Positions 1 through 9,649 of a stretch of 64,000 bases of DNA are shown piece by piece. This DNA is from Simmondsia chinensis. Taxonomy: Eukaryota > Streptophyta > Magnoliopsida > Caryophyllales > Simmondsiaceae. The stretch lies in NCBI GenBank assembly GCA_018398585.1, contig JAGTTD010000022.1:12315501-12379500 (forward strand), given 5' to 3'. Position numbers and translations under genes: made by a program. Position 1 is the first letter of the stretch. The number at the start of each line of letters is the position of its first letter. The notes beneath the pieces were generated by a model. It made no database searches. It was not told the DNA's origin and saw only the letters and a program-made list of their open reading frames with translations.

Positions 1-279
1 CCCTTTATTGGTCGCCACCAAACATATTGTGAAATTAGAAACCCTAATTTTGTGATAAAACTACACAAATGCCATTGATTTATTTATGAGTGCTTTCTTG
101 CCTACTCAAACTTTATTAAAATGAATTATATTAATTACGATACTATAATAAGGGGAAAATAAACAGATAATACAAGGGTTATTTTTCAAAATAATATACT
201 TTTATATTTTGATTTTTAAAATACCACATGAAATTTGAAAATTCTAGAATAATACATATTGACTAGTGGAATGAGACCC

Positions 280-650
280 GCCTGCCTATTAGAGTATATA
301 TACGCTAGCACTAGGGCTTTTATACTCTAACATATCCCCTCTCACAAATGCTCATTGAGTATGAAGCTTGGATAATATATAAGCTCATTTTATATCTTAA
401 ATTATGTTAATATTGAAAGTGAGAGCTGCTGGAATTCGAACTCGTGACCTCTAAGTCAATAAGGCTCTGATACCATGGGAATATAAATGAAAACTATATT
501 ATTGATATGATGGAAGACTTAGAATGATGCCTTATATAGGCAAGGTAAGGGGCAACAATTATAAGCAACGCCCTTGGAGTTGCTATAACTCTAGGGATAC
601 AACAATAAAAAGAATATATAATATCCTAATGCTAGCATATACTCTAATAG
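280..650 (-). mobile_element. Possible TRIM-like LTR element, 5' LTR and internal piece
   Basis: A 12-nt match to the initiator-Met tRNA primer-binding site (TGGTATCAGAGC on the minus strand) lies at 464-475. On its right, a sequence starting TGGGAATATAAATG could be the 5' LTR. On its left, a short non-coding internal stretch ends at a purine tract followed by TGTTAGAGTATA (about 320-340, minus strand), which would be the start of a truncated 3' LTR. A related inverted copy of part of this sequence is present at 286-314 versus 624-650, so the structure is partly rearranged. No coding capacity is visible. The boundaries are uncertain and a chance primer-site match in a larger decayed Copia element is an alternative. 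Confidence 0.35.
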
Positions 651-1159
651 TGCCAACTAAACCTAAGCAGGAGAAAAATGGAAAATAGACTATTTAAAAT
701 GAAAAATAAAAAAAGCTCTAACACCAAACTCCCTAGCAGTTGATAGTCTCCTTCTCACGGTAAACAACCCCATCTGCGCATCCAGAGTTGAATCTTTGTT
801 CTGTTGCACCGTCCTATTATACCAACCCCGACTCACTTATCGTGTGTAATAATTTAAAAAAAATAAAAATAAAGAAGCAAGCCTAACTCCAGAGTCATTT
901 TGGAGACTATGGAGTAACATCACTTGGACCAATCCGCTGCTACACGAATGGAATTACATCAGGAGCTAGTTATTATTCAAAAAGAGGGATCCACTATTGA
1001 TGATTACATGGGAAAACCACAGTCTCTAGCCCATAGTTTAGTTGCTATTTATGCTATAATCTCTTACAAGGAACTAGTATTGTATGCTTTTTATAGTCTT
1101 CCTCTGCTACAAATGGCGGTCAACCCACCCAAATGCCGAACCGAGTCAAGTACTTGAGC

Positions 1160-1540
1160 TCATCCGCCACCTCAGCCCTAATGCCACCTCACCATAACGA
1201 ACTTCCACTACTATAAATAATTGGTTACCCCTTAGGAATCAGCATACTTGATGTATGTGTTGCTCAATTCCCTTTCTCCCCCAAATTTCTCTCTCTCTCC
1301 CCCTCTTCCTTCTTCTTCAATCTCTCCCCCTTTTCTATACTTGTACTCATCTTACACTATACAAATATATACGCAACTGGATAGCAATCTAGCTACCCGT
1401 AGGCCTTAGTATCGATCTTGTGTTGGATTGTGTTTTGCTTGGTTGGATTTGTGATTTGGTGTGTTTGATTGTGAGAGTTTAGTTGGATTTGAGGTATGGA
1501 TTGGATTGATTAGATAGGATCCCATCTCGGATTCTATCCA
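1160..1540 (+). mobile_element. Ty3/Gypsy 5' LTR, right part
   Basis: The stretch ends in CA at 1540 and is followed directly by the initiator-Met primer-binding site, as a 5' LTR should be. A TATA box (CTATAAATAA, 1211-1220) precedes a CT-rich leader. The left boundary cannot be fixed because no second LTR is present in the window; the element is truncated downstream of gag. Confidence 0.65.
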
Positions 1541-1541
1541 T

Positions 1542-1553
1542 TGGTATCAGAGC
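1542..1553 (+). promoter_or_regulatory. Primer-binding site (initiator-Met tRNA)
   Basis: TGGTATCAGAGC, the standard plant LTR-retrotransposon primer site, two bases after the LTR end. It fixes element orientation as plus. Confidence 0.85.
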
Positions 1554-1611
1554 AGCCACTTTTCAGAATCAGCTCAATCGGTGGTGAAAATAGTTATCGG
1601 AATCAGCTCAA

Positions 1612-2640
1612 TTGGCATTAATGGCGGACGAAACTCGGCAGCAGATGTCAATGAGGGAGCTGGACAAGAAACTTAACCAGGGCTATGATGACCTAGTAGA
1701 CGCCATCACTAAGATGAGGCAGATGATGAATGGCCTGTCTCTCCAGATGCGAACAATCACCGGAATGCATCACGCCATGCCAGCTCCACCAGCCCCGCCA
1801 TCTCAGCGAAGTGGGGATCAAGGATCGAACCACAGATCCCTGTCTCCACCGCCCAATCGTCACCATCGGAGAGGTAACTATCAATTTCCTACTCACTTAC
1901 AAAGATAGACTTCCCTACGTTCAATGGAAATGAAGTGGTAGATTTATCAATGTGAACGTTATTTTATTCTCGACCAAACGCCGAAGGAACTAAAATCCAT
2001 GCTCGCCAGTGTTGCTTTGGAAGGCGCCTCCCTTGGTTGGCACAACGCCTACCAACAATCATGGCCTGTTGGTGTCGCCATCCCTTGGGATGTGTATTCG
2101 GCTGAAGTCAAGAAGCGATTCTCTGAGGCCACCCAAAACCCCCTTACCGAGCTTATTAAGCTCGAACAACCTAGTACTCTTGATGAATACCTAACTGCGC
2201 TTAAGCCCCTAGTTAGTAGTAGTGAGCTCAACGAAGAGCAAAGAGTTGGCGTATTTATGGGGGGCCTATGTGAGGACTTGGCGGGATGGTTCAAATTGTT
2301 TAAGCCTAACACTCTCCAAGAGGCCATCACTTTAGCACAGCTACAAGAAAAGACCTATGAATACATTAAGCGAGTGATAGGAAAAAAAAACCCACCAAAT
2401 CAGCTCCACTTTTGCCGCTACTAAGTAATACCCCTAGGGTGCCAGTGAATCTGCCAACTAGAATGCCACCAAACTGACCCTTGGCGCTGCAAGCTTGGCC
2501 GACGAGAAACCCGCCAACTACTCCTGCCACGCGAGGGTTGACTCCCGCAAATCTAGATGACCTTAGGGCCCGCAATCTTTGCTTCTACTGTCGGGAACCC
2601 TTCATGCTAGGTTACGTGGGCTCGATGTGCCGCAAAGTAT
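1612..2640 (+). pseudogene. Ty3/Gypsy gag pseudogene
   Basis: Decayed nucleocapsid-precursor (gag) gene of the Gypsy element whose LTR and primer site lie just upstream. The first open segment (1612-1908) starts MALMADETRQQ and reads as a coiled N-terminal gag region. The second (1999-2424) carries the retrotransposon gag domain, with the typical Trp-His near the start, a VKKRF motif and a STLDEYL-type segment. Between them, in-frame stops and frame changes near 1908-1990 break the gene. A remnant Cys-rich knuckle (CFYC ... MCR) lies at about 2580-2635, with the expected His apparently replaced. No protease or reverse transcriptase follows; a tandem array replaces pol. The element is dead. 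Confidence 0.75.
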
Positions 2641-2796
2641 AGATGTTCTGGATTGAGGCGTCAGACAACGAACAAGGTCTTGAACCATTGGAGCCCGACC
2701 CGAAACCCGCTCCGGATCCCATATATCCGTACATACATGCCCTCCATGGGATGACCCAGTGTCAAACCATGTGGGTACAAGGTTACCATGGCAAGA

Positions 2797-3240
2797 GCCC
2801 AGGTAAAGCTGAAAGGCATATAGGCACCGAAAGCCCTAAGTAAAGCCGAAAGTCGTATGGGCACAAAATCCCCAGGTAAAGCCAAAAAGGCTTCTGGGCA
2901 CCCAAGACTCAGTAAATCCAAAACGGTGTCTAGATGAAAAAAAGTGCCAAGTCAAGCCGAAAGGCATCTAGGCACGAAAGCCCTATGTAAAGCCAAAACA
3001 GTGTCTGGATGTAAAAGCCCTAGGTAGAGCCGAAAGGTGTCTAAGCACGAAAGCCCCAGGTAAAGTCGACAAGGCGTCTAGGAACCCCAGACCTAAGTAA
3101 AACCAAAACAACATCTGGATAAAAAGGTCCCGGGTCAAGCCAAAAGGCATCTGGGCATGAAAGACCCAGGTAAATCCGGAAGATAGATGGGCATCGAAGA
3201 CTCGAGTCAAGCTGCTGGGCATTTGGGCATGGATGATTTA
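2797..3240. repeat. Degenerate ~36-bp tandem array, about 12 units
   Basis: Units resembling AGGTAAAGCCGAAAGGCATC followed by TGGGCACGAAAGCCC repeat every ~36 bp with 15-30% divergence. The period is a multiple of three, and minus-strand translation shows a 12-residue periodicity, but no start or conserved protein family supports coding. The array begins about 150 bp after the gag knuckle remnant. Confidence 0.7.
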
Positions 3241-3600
3241 AGACCCTCATATACGAATTCGATTAAAATAATAGTCACCGCAAGAGGAAAACAAAATTGA
3301 GACCTTATAACCTAAGAAGGAACAAACGACAATTCCAAAAAGAAATCCAAAAGACTTGAATAAAGCTTCAAAAGCATCCAAGCTCAAAAAGGCTCGAATA
3401 AAGCATTTGACCGCATAGAAACTCTACTAAAATTATTAAAACATTCGAACACACAAAACACCCGAGTAAAAGCATTAATGCATTCGTGCACAACAAAGAC
3501 TCAAGATACATTTGAGCACATCAAAGACTCAAGGGGAGCCCTTAAAGCACCCCCTAGTTTAAAAAAAAAACAGAAGAAAAATGTTAAAATGACATAACAC
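3241..3600. other. Unassigned stretch
   Basis: A-rich sequence with loose echoes of the preceding array (ACTCGAATAAAGC and TCAAAGACTCAAG recur). No gene or element end is seen. Confidence 0.5.
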
Positions 3601-3601
3601 T

Positions 3602-3745
3602 CACAACAACAACAACAACAACAGTCCCAGTGCCTCAAGGACTCCCGCTTGCGTGGGGTCTAGGAGCGGTAGGGTTTACGCAGCCTTACCCCATCAGGAT
3701 GAGACCTTGACGAGAGACTGTTGCTAAGGACCCCCAACCTTGAAA
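3602..3745 (-). mobile_element. 5S-SINE-family 3' fragment
   Basis: Minus-strand copy of the SINE 3' domain found elsewhere in this window. It has a (TTG)n tail (CAACAACAACAACAACAACA on plus at 3602-3622), then the conserved CCCAGTGCCTCAAGG and TACGCAGCCTTACCCC blocks. The 5S-derived half is absent and no clear target duplication is seen, so it is an older truncated copy. Confidence 0.7.
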
Positions 3746-4070
3746 AAGATTTTTATAAAAGCCTGTATGGAGCATGTAAGCATAGACATCATGCGAAGCA
3801 TGTAAGCATGAAAGCATGTAGCCATATAATCAAATATTCGGATAAACATGTAAGCATGTAACTATGTATGTACACAAGGGAGCATAGGGAGCAAGGAGAA
3901 TAGCAAAAAAAAAAAAAAAAAAATGCATGTAGGGGGAAGATCCTACGTGCGATACAATGCAAGCAAATAAAGAGAATAGAGATCTAGGGAGTAGCGAGAG
4001 CGAAGGTAGAGGGAGAGAGAGAACATAAGAGAGAGAGGGAGAAAGAGAGAGAGAAGAGGATAGTGCACCC
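3746..4070. repeat. Low-complexity stretch: CATGTAAG repeats, poly-A, (GA)n
   Basis: Short irregular repeats of GCATGTAAGCATG (3775-3865), a 21-nt A run near 3905 and a (GA)n-rich tract at about 4000-4060. Nothing coding is seen. Confidence 0.65.
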
Positions 4071-4079
4071 AGTATCAGA

Positions 4080-4670
4080 CAGATCCTGGAAGCACTAATT
4101 GGCCATCATACACCCATGCTATGTGTATGTATACGAGTATACAAGCAGCCTACGGGTGCTCGAGGCTCCTATATCGCTAAATCGGTCACCCCTAAACTAA
4201 TCCCACACTGAGCTCTAAACTAAGGCCATCTCTTCATTTAGGTTAGAGTGGGCAAGTTCCTGTCAAATTGTCTCTAACCATTTCTTATTTCTTATTTCTT
4301 ATTTATCCGGCCTCTTCCCCTCTATAATATGGGGGTTTCTCCTCTCCTTATAGGGGCCGTAGTGAGTCTCCCCTCGACTTTTCATTGGCCGGCCTCTACC
4401 TCTCTTCCTATTTTTCGAGTTGTCTCCATCCACCCTAGGAGCACTGAGCCACTGACCCACGCCATGCTACGTGCATACAACCAAGCAAACAGGCATTGTC
4501 GTGATATACGAGTGTTCGATTCTCCATCACCATTATATCGGTTATGCCAATACTAATCCTCTACTGAGCTCTATCTAGGGCCATCTCCTCGTTTAGGTTG
4601 AGGTAGGCGAGGTCCTGTCGAATTGTCTCCATCCAGCTCTTCTTTGGCTGCCCTCTCCCTCTTTTCTCAT
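4080..4670 (-). repeat. RTE-type LINE 3' region, duplicated in tandem
   Basis: Two related blocks, about 4205-4330 and 4555-4680, each contain ACTGAGCTCTA, GGCCATCTC, TTTAGGTT and a (T)CCTGTC-AATTGTCTC segment. In minus orientation these follow the LINE ORF end and form its 3' untranslated tail. Two tails in a row suggest a 5'-truncated copy inserted next to, or duplicated from, the longer copy. Confidence 0.6.
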
Positions 4671-5634
4671 CTATGACATGGAGTTGTTGGCACCTCCTAA
4701 AGAAGCATCGGTGGGTCTCCTCCTAACAGGTCCAAACCACTTCAGCCGTTGCTCCCTCAACTTAGCCTCTATTGGTGCGACACCTAATTTACTTCTTATA
4801 ATGTCATTTCTAATCTTGTGCTTCCTTGTGTGTCCACACATCCATCTTAGCATCCACATCTCCACTACTTTCATCTTCTGCGTGTGATGACACTTAACTG
4901 GCCAGCATTCTTCCCCGTAGGACCTGGCTGGTCTCACTACCGTCTTGTAGTATTTACCCTTTAACTTTAATGGGAACTTCCTATCACACAGTACCGCAAA
5001 GGCCAACCTCCATTTATGCTATCTCCCTTTAATTTTGTTGTTGACATCTGTGTCCACTTCTCTGTCTTGTTGCACTATGGAGCCCAAGTATTTAAAACAT
5101 GCTTTTTTGTGGTATGCATTCTGATCCAATCTTGACGGCTTCTGCGCTTGGCGTGGTAGAAGTGTAGAACTTGAGTTTCATATACTCGGTCTTATATCTA
5201 CTGAGTCTTAAACCTTTCGATTCTAAGGCCATCCTCCAAAGTTCAAGTTTCCTATTGACCTCCTCCCTCGTTTCCCCCACCAAGGCTATATCGTCCGCGA
5301 ATAGCATGCACCAAGGAATTTCCCCTTGTATGTGCCTTGTGAGTTCGTCCATAACCAAAATGAACAGAAAGGGGCTCAAGGCTGAACCTTGGTGTACCCC
5401 TATTATAATGGGAAAAGCGTCTGTGTCTCTTTCAGTTGTGTGCAACTTGGTTTGGGCGTCTTCGTACATATCTTTGATGATTCGTATGTAGGGCTGTGGG
5501 ATGCCTTTCCCTTCTAAGACCCTCCATAGGACCTCTCTTGGGACTCTATCATATGCCTTCTCCAGATCAATAAAAACCATGTGGAGGTCCTTTTGTCTAT
5601 CCGACATAACACTCACACCCAGATCAAAAAACAA
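4671..5634 (-). pseudogene. RTE-clade LINE reverse transcriptase pseudogene, 5'-truncated
   Basis: Reverse-transcriptase remnant of a non-LTR retrotransposon. The segment 5634-5092 contains RT block [14 protein letters not shown], then [11 protein letters not shown] and the catalytic FADDIAL box (Asp-Asp pair intact). After a frame break near 5010-5090, the segment 5006-4671 carries the C-terminal thumb and tail region (YGEECWPVK, WMLRWMCGHTRK, RLKWFGPVRRRP) typical of RTE-type plant LINEs. The endonuclease and the RT N-terminus are missing: the copy is truncated close to 5634, beside an A-rich tract at 5626-5641. The frameshift and truncation make it inactive. The (W)FG-VRRRP ending is often annotated in plant databases as a craniofacial-development-protein-2-like protein. 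Confidence 0.85.
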
Positions 5635-5639
5635 AAAAA

Positions 5640-6880
5640 ACTATAGTGTTTAGTTACTTTGATATTTAAATCATCTCTGCAATGACTCTAATAAATTGAT
5701 GCGCAAGCAACACACAGGTACCTTAACATGTAACAAGTACTTGAAGAACACAAAAATGTCTGATAACGAGACATCAACTAAAGGAAAATATAGGTTTCTG
5801 CATAAGAATTTGGCGAGCTCTAATCAGGTATATTATTGTTCGGTTCTTTTCCTATTTTGGGCAAAAATAGTCTTGAAGCTTAAAATTAACAAAAGAAAAG
5901 AAGTCAATAAAAGTGAGCCGGATGTTAAATAACATTGAACATGAGGTAAGGCAAAACAAAAATAACTCAAACCTTTGAGATAAAGAAAACAAAAAGAAAT
6001 GGCTAAAGTGTGAATTCCCTAAAAGAACATAAACCACTAGATACTCATACTTCAAACCTTCTACACGACAAAAAAGGGATTATCCTCAGTGTAAATAGCT
6101 GTAGATACCATAATTTATTTGTGACTTTGAACTCATATTCTTGTCATATTTTGCTTATCTATGACGTAAGAAACCCCAAAAACCGCCAATTGAGAAAATA
6201 GAAAAAATATAATATTGCATAAATACATATCCAGCAAGTTAGATACTGACCACTAAAAGTCAATAAGAATAAAATTAAATATCATTGAAAATATGGGAAT
6301 CCCTCTAAATTCTTAAATCGGATTCTAGAATCCATCTTGAACCATCGAGATATTAAGTTGAACTGGGGGCTTCCAGCATAATACATATGTTCAAATATTA
6401 GGTTGAACTGGGGGCTTCTTGTAGAATATGTATTCTATCCACCATAACTATCATTTAGCTAATTTCTATTAGCTCTTAAAATAGCTCATCTAAACAATAT
6501 GATTTTGTAAGTAAATAATGATTTTCTAGCAACATAGGTATACACACCCAATTTCAAAAATATACTTGATAACTCACCTTAGGATTATGATTTTAAAATG
6601 AATATAAAGTCTTTAAAATTCACAATGAATAGCTATTACTCTATCTCTAGTCAGATTGCGCAAGAATTTTGTGCCATGCATAATGTATTATCAAATATTA
6701 ATGATACCAGGACCCATACTAGAATTACACCAAGACAGTTCAAAATGATGATGATTCGCATCATAGCTCGTCTGTCCCCAAGTCCTAAACAATTTTCAGG
6801 TGAAACTAAAAATAAAAATATAGTGATCGTGTTTGGCAATAAAGCATGCAGTTTTTAAAGTTACTAGGGCATCGATTGAA
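5640..6880. other. AT-rich intergenic stretch, no gene seen
   Basis: No open frame with family resemblance. A short direct duplication is present at about 6355-6420 (GTTGAACTGGGGGCTTC occurs twice, ~55 bp apart). Confidence 0.5.
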
Positions 6881-6961
6881 TGAAGCCCAGGGGCAGATCC
6901 AATTCAGTGGCACAGGCCCAAATAACTAATCTTAGTAAATTTCAGATATAAATTGAAAAGG

Positions 6962-6986
6962 CCCCCCCCCCCCCCCCCCCCCCCCC
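6962..6986. repeat. 25-nt C homopolymer
   Basis: Uninterrupted C run between two copies of an AAATTGAAAAGGCCC / AAACTAAAAAGGCCC-like sequence. It is one of several very long G/C runs in the window and could be real or an assembly length error. Confidence 0.85.
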
Positions 6987-7052
6987 TCAATTTTAGGTAT
7001 AAACTAAAAAGGCCCAAACCAAATAAAATGAGGGGACCCCAACCTAGACCAG

Positions 7053-8319
7053 CCAGTGGCAGATGCACGTTAAGAGTACCGGGGTGCACGGACCTTACAA
7101 CTTTATCATCCAACCTTTAAAAGTATATAAGTGGTGTATAAAAATTTGGACTTATGACACCATTTATTAATAAATGACCCCCGCATCATTTACATATGTG
7201 TTATGTTGATCGAATGGTAAAAGGCCTGGCATGCCATTTTGTGAGGTTGCAGGTTTGATGACTAACAGCAATAAAAATGGTTTCTAATTTTTGTTACTTC
7301 CTAAAGAAGTTTTTCCTAATTCTAATCTTTTAATACTAAGTAATCTCTCTCCCCTCTTACCTCTTCATCATCTCACTGATAAATAGCATTTTCTTAAAAA
7401 AAAAAAAAAATTGCTTCTTAGGCTGTGTTTGGTTCATCTTTTTAATAGCTTAAAGAAGTGAAAAAGCTCTTTTTGACTATAGGGCTTACGTTTGGTTGGC
7501 AGAAAATATTTTTTTATATTTTTTCTATAGTTTAAATAAAAAGATGAAAAAGTTATTTTACAACTAAGTAGAAAAAAATCTTTTTCACTGCTTATTTCAG
7601 AGAAATGCTTTAAAAATATTATATTAACATTAAATTTTCACCACCATAACCTACTTTTACTTAATATTACCACTTCCGCTGACCATCACACTTTTTATAG
7701 TCATGGGTCGCTACACTCACCACTTTCTACTACCATAACAAATTATTATCATGACTTTCTTTTACTTACTATAATTAGATAATATATATTATTAAGTCAC
7801 TGTTGTAATTATAGTAGGTAATTTACTTTATTAACTTGTATTGAAATACTTTATTTTGTAAAAGAGATCTTTCTGTACTGCATAACTAAACACTTCACTG
7901 TAAAAAATTACAGATCTTATATGGACAGATCTTATTGAAACAGATAAGCTAAAATAATCTAAACCAAACGCATCCTTAATATTAAACTCTAACCCTATTT
8001 TTTAGTACTATGGGGAGTTTTTCCTGCGATCAAGTTCATTAAGCTTGATTTACGTAATCAAATCAATAATTAATTTGTAAATGTTTACTTCCTTTTATTG
8101 AGAAGTTGAATTAGTTAGTTGATTTTACTTTTTTAATAGTACAGACATTATTGTAATTTTCTTTGACGTGAATATATTTCTTATTTTAAAAATTTTAATT
8201 CAGTTAATAGCATATTATAACGTACAGATAAATTATAATTATCATTATTGTGTATTTTATTATTTTAATTTTAATTAAATACGGACCCCGCTTCGGTTTA
8301 TTTCTGGCTCCGCCACTAA
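7053..8319. mobile_element. Candidate non-autonomous TIR element (hAT-like ends)
   Basis: The left end reads CAGTGGCAGATGCAC. The right end, read on the minus strand, is TAGTGGCGGAGCCAG, followed on both sides by a GGGG(T)-containing block, so the termini are inverted relatives. A further related end (CTGGATCCACCACTG) lies at 8950-8965, so a larger or second element may end there. No transposase is seen and no clear 8-bp target duplication was found. A Tourist-type MITE is nested inside. Confidence 0.45.
7421..7975. mobile_element. PIF/Harbinger (Tourist-type) MITE, 555 bp
   Basis: Termini GGCTGTGTTTGGTT and, on the opposite strand, GGATGCGTTTGGTT form inverted ends. Both sides are flanked by TTA (7418-7420 and 7976-7978), the 3-bp target duplication of PIF/Harbinger elements. 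There is no coding capacity. Confidence 0.75.
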
Positions 8320-8341
8320 GCGTAACCCAATAGGGAACCCA

Positions 8342-8360
8342 CCCCCCCCCCCCCCCCCCC
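8342..8360. repeat. 19-nt C homopolymer
   Basis: C run followed by GGGCCCC and a CT-rich tract. Confidence 0.85.
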
Positions 8361-9086
8361 GGGCCCCTCTCTCTTTTCACTTTTCCGATTTTATTGCTCT
8401 CTTTCTTCTAATTGAGCTCTCTCTCTCACATTGTACTCTATCTTGCTCTCATACCAAAAAAAAAACCAAAAGAAAAACTCTATCTTGCTCTCTAGTCGCT
8501 GCTCTTCACCGCCCATCTCTTGATGTTGGTCTCGATGTAATTGATGGTCTTACAATTTTTATTTTTTCTTGCTTTATTGTATTTCTGTTTTCCTATTAGT
8601 TTTGGATTTTATTCACACATTAAAGAGAAAGGATCCGAGTATCGATGTAAATTATGTTTTGGATTGGAGTGTTGGTTTTGATATAAAAATTAGGAAAATT
8701 ATCACTCAATATCATCAATTTGATTATTTATCATCTAACTATCATAGCATTTTAATATATACAATGAATATCTTGAGTTCTAAACATTTTATACTCTAAA
8801 GTTTAAACTTTTTATCACTTGCATTTTAAAAATTAATCAAATTTTAATATACCTAAGTGATAAATATTTAAACCTCAAGGCATTTCATTATATATATTTA
8901 CATGTCAAGTACTTAAGCGATACTATGTGCCCCCAGTCATTGTTTTTTCTGGATCCACCACTGGTGAAGCCAATAGATGTACTGCAACACGGAAGAAAGT
9001 GAGAGAGTTGGAGAAAAATAAAAATTACCAGTAAAATAGTCACGGTACATGTTAGACTACTTTAAATACTTAGGTCATGGCAATTA
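8361..9086. other. AT-rich stretch with dispersed repeat, no gene seen
   Basis: Around 8700-8935 it contains the loose repeat theme 'ATATTTAAACCTCAAGG / TTATCACTTAAGTACC', also seen near 22600-22740, 57330-57480 and 59835-59960. This may be an eroded AT-rich MITE family. Confidence 0.45.
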
Positions 9087-9562
9087 TGTGCGGAAATAAA
9101 TAATTCTCCAGTTATGCAATCGAATCAAATACTATGATAATACGAGAAATAAATGGACTAAAAGAGAAAAGAAACAAACGACATAATGATTTACTTGGAA
9201 ACCCCTTTACAATCAAAAAGAGAGAAAACCACGGGCGAAGATTGGAGCTTTTATTATTGAATCGAAAAGAAGAATTACAATCAATCCTTTTCTCTCTCTC
9301 TCTCTATTTGTATTGGCGGAGCCGCTGGGAAAACCTCATGTATGATTTGGATAATTGTGACGTAAATCATACGTCCATATTTATAGGCCCCGCGAAAATG
9401 CCCTTCCTGATCAATCGAGGGGTCCCGATCGATCGGCTAGCTCACTGCTGCCATCCTTCTTTTACGAACTTTTCCAATCGATCGAGCTTCACCCCAATCG
9501 ATCGGCCTCCTCACAACATCCCTACTTAAAATGCCAAGGAATTTTGAGATATTTTCCTAACA
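9087..9562 (-). repeat. Copia 3' LTR
   Basis: 476 bp, starting TGTTAGGAAAATATC on the minus strand and ending ...CA at 9087. It contains a TATA box (CCTATAAATATGG on minus, near 9376-9388) and a CT/GA-rich leader. Confidence 0.9.
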
Positions 9563-9576
9563 AATCTCCACCTTGG
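9563..9576 (-). promoter_or_regulatory. Polypurine tract of Copia element
   Basis: AAGGTGGAGATT on the minus strand immediately before the 3' LTR; the usual plus-strand DNA priming site of plant Copia elements. Confidence 0.8.
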
Positions 9577-9649
9577 CTCAAAATTAACATCAACAATAAA
9601 ATATCTCCACCTTCTCCACAAACGCCCTCTCAACCGGGGTTAACACACA

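Noticed and set aside
1612..2640. A functional host gene
   Set aside because: Gag-domain resemblance, a primer site and LTR just upstream, and internal stops show a retrotransposon remnant.
5171..5491. Plus-strand open frame of 106 codons
   Set aside because: Antisense shadow of the LINE reverse transcriptase.
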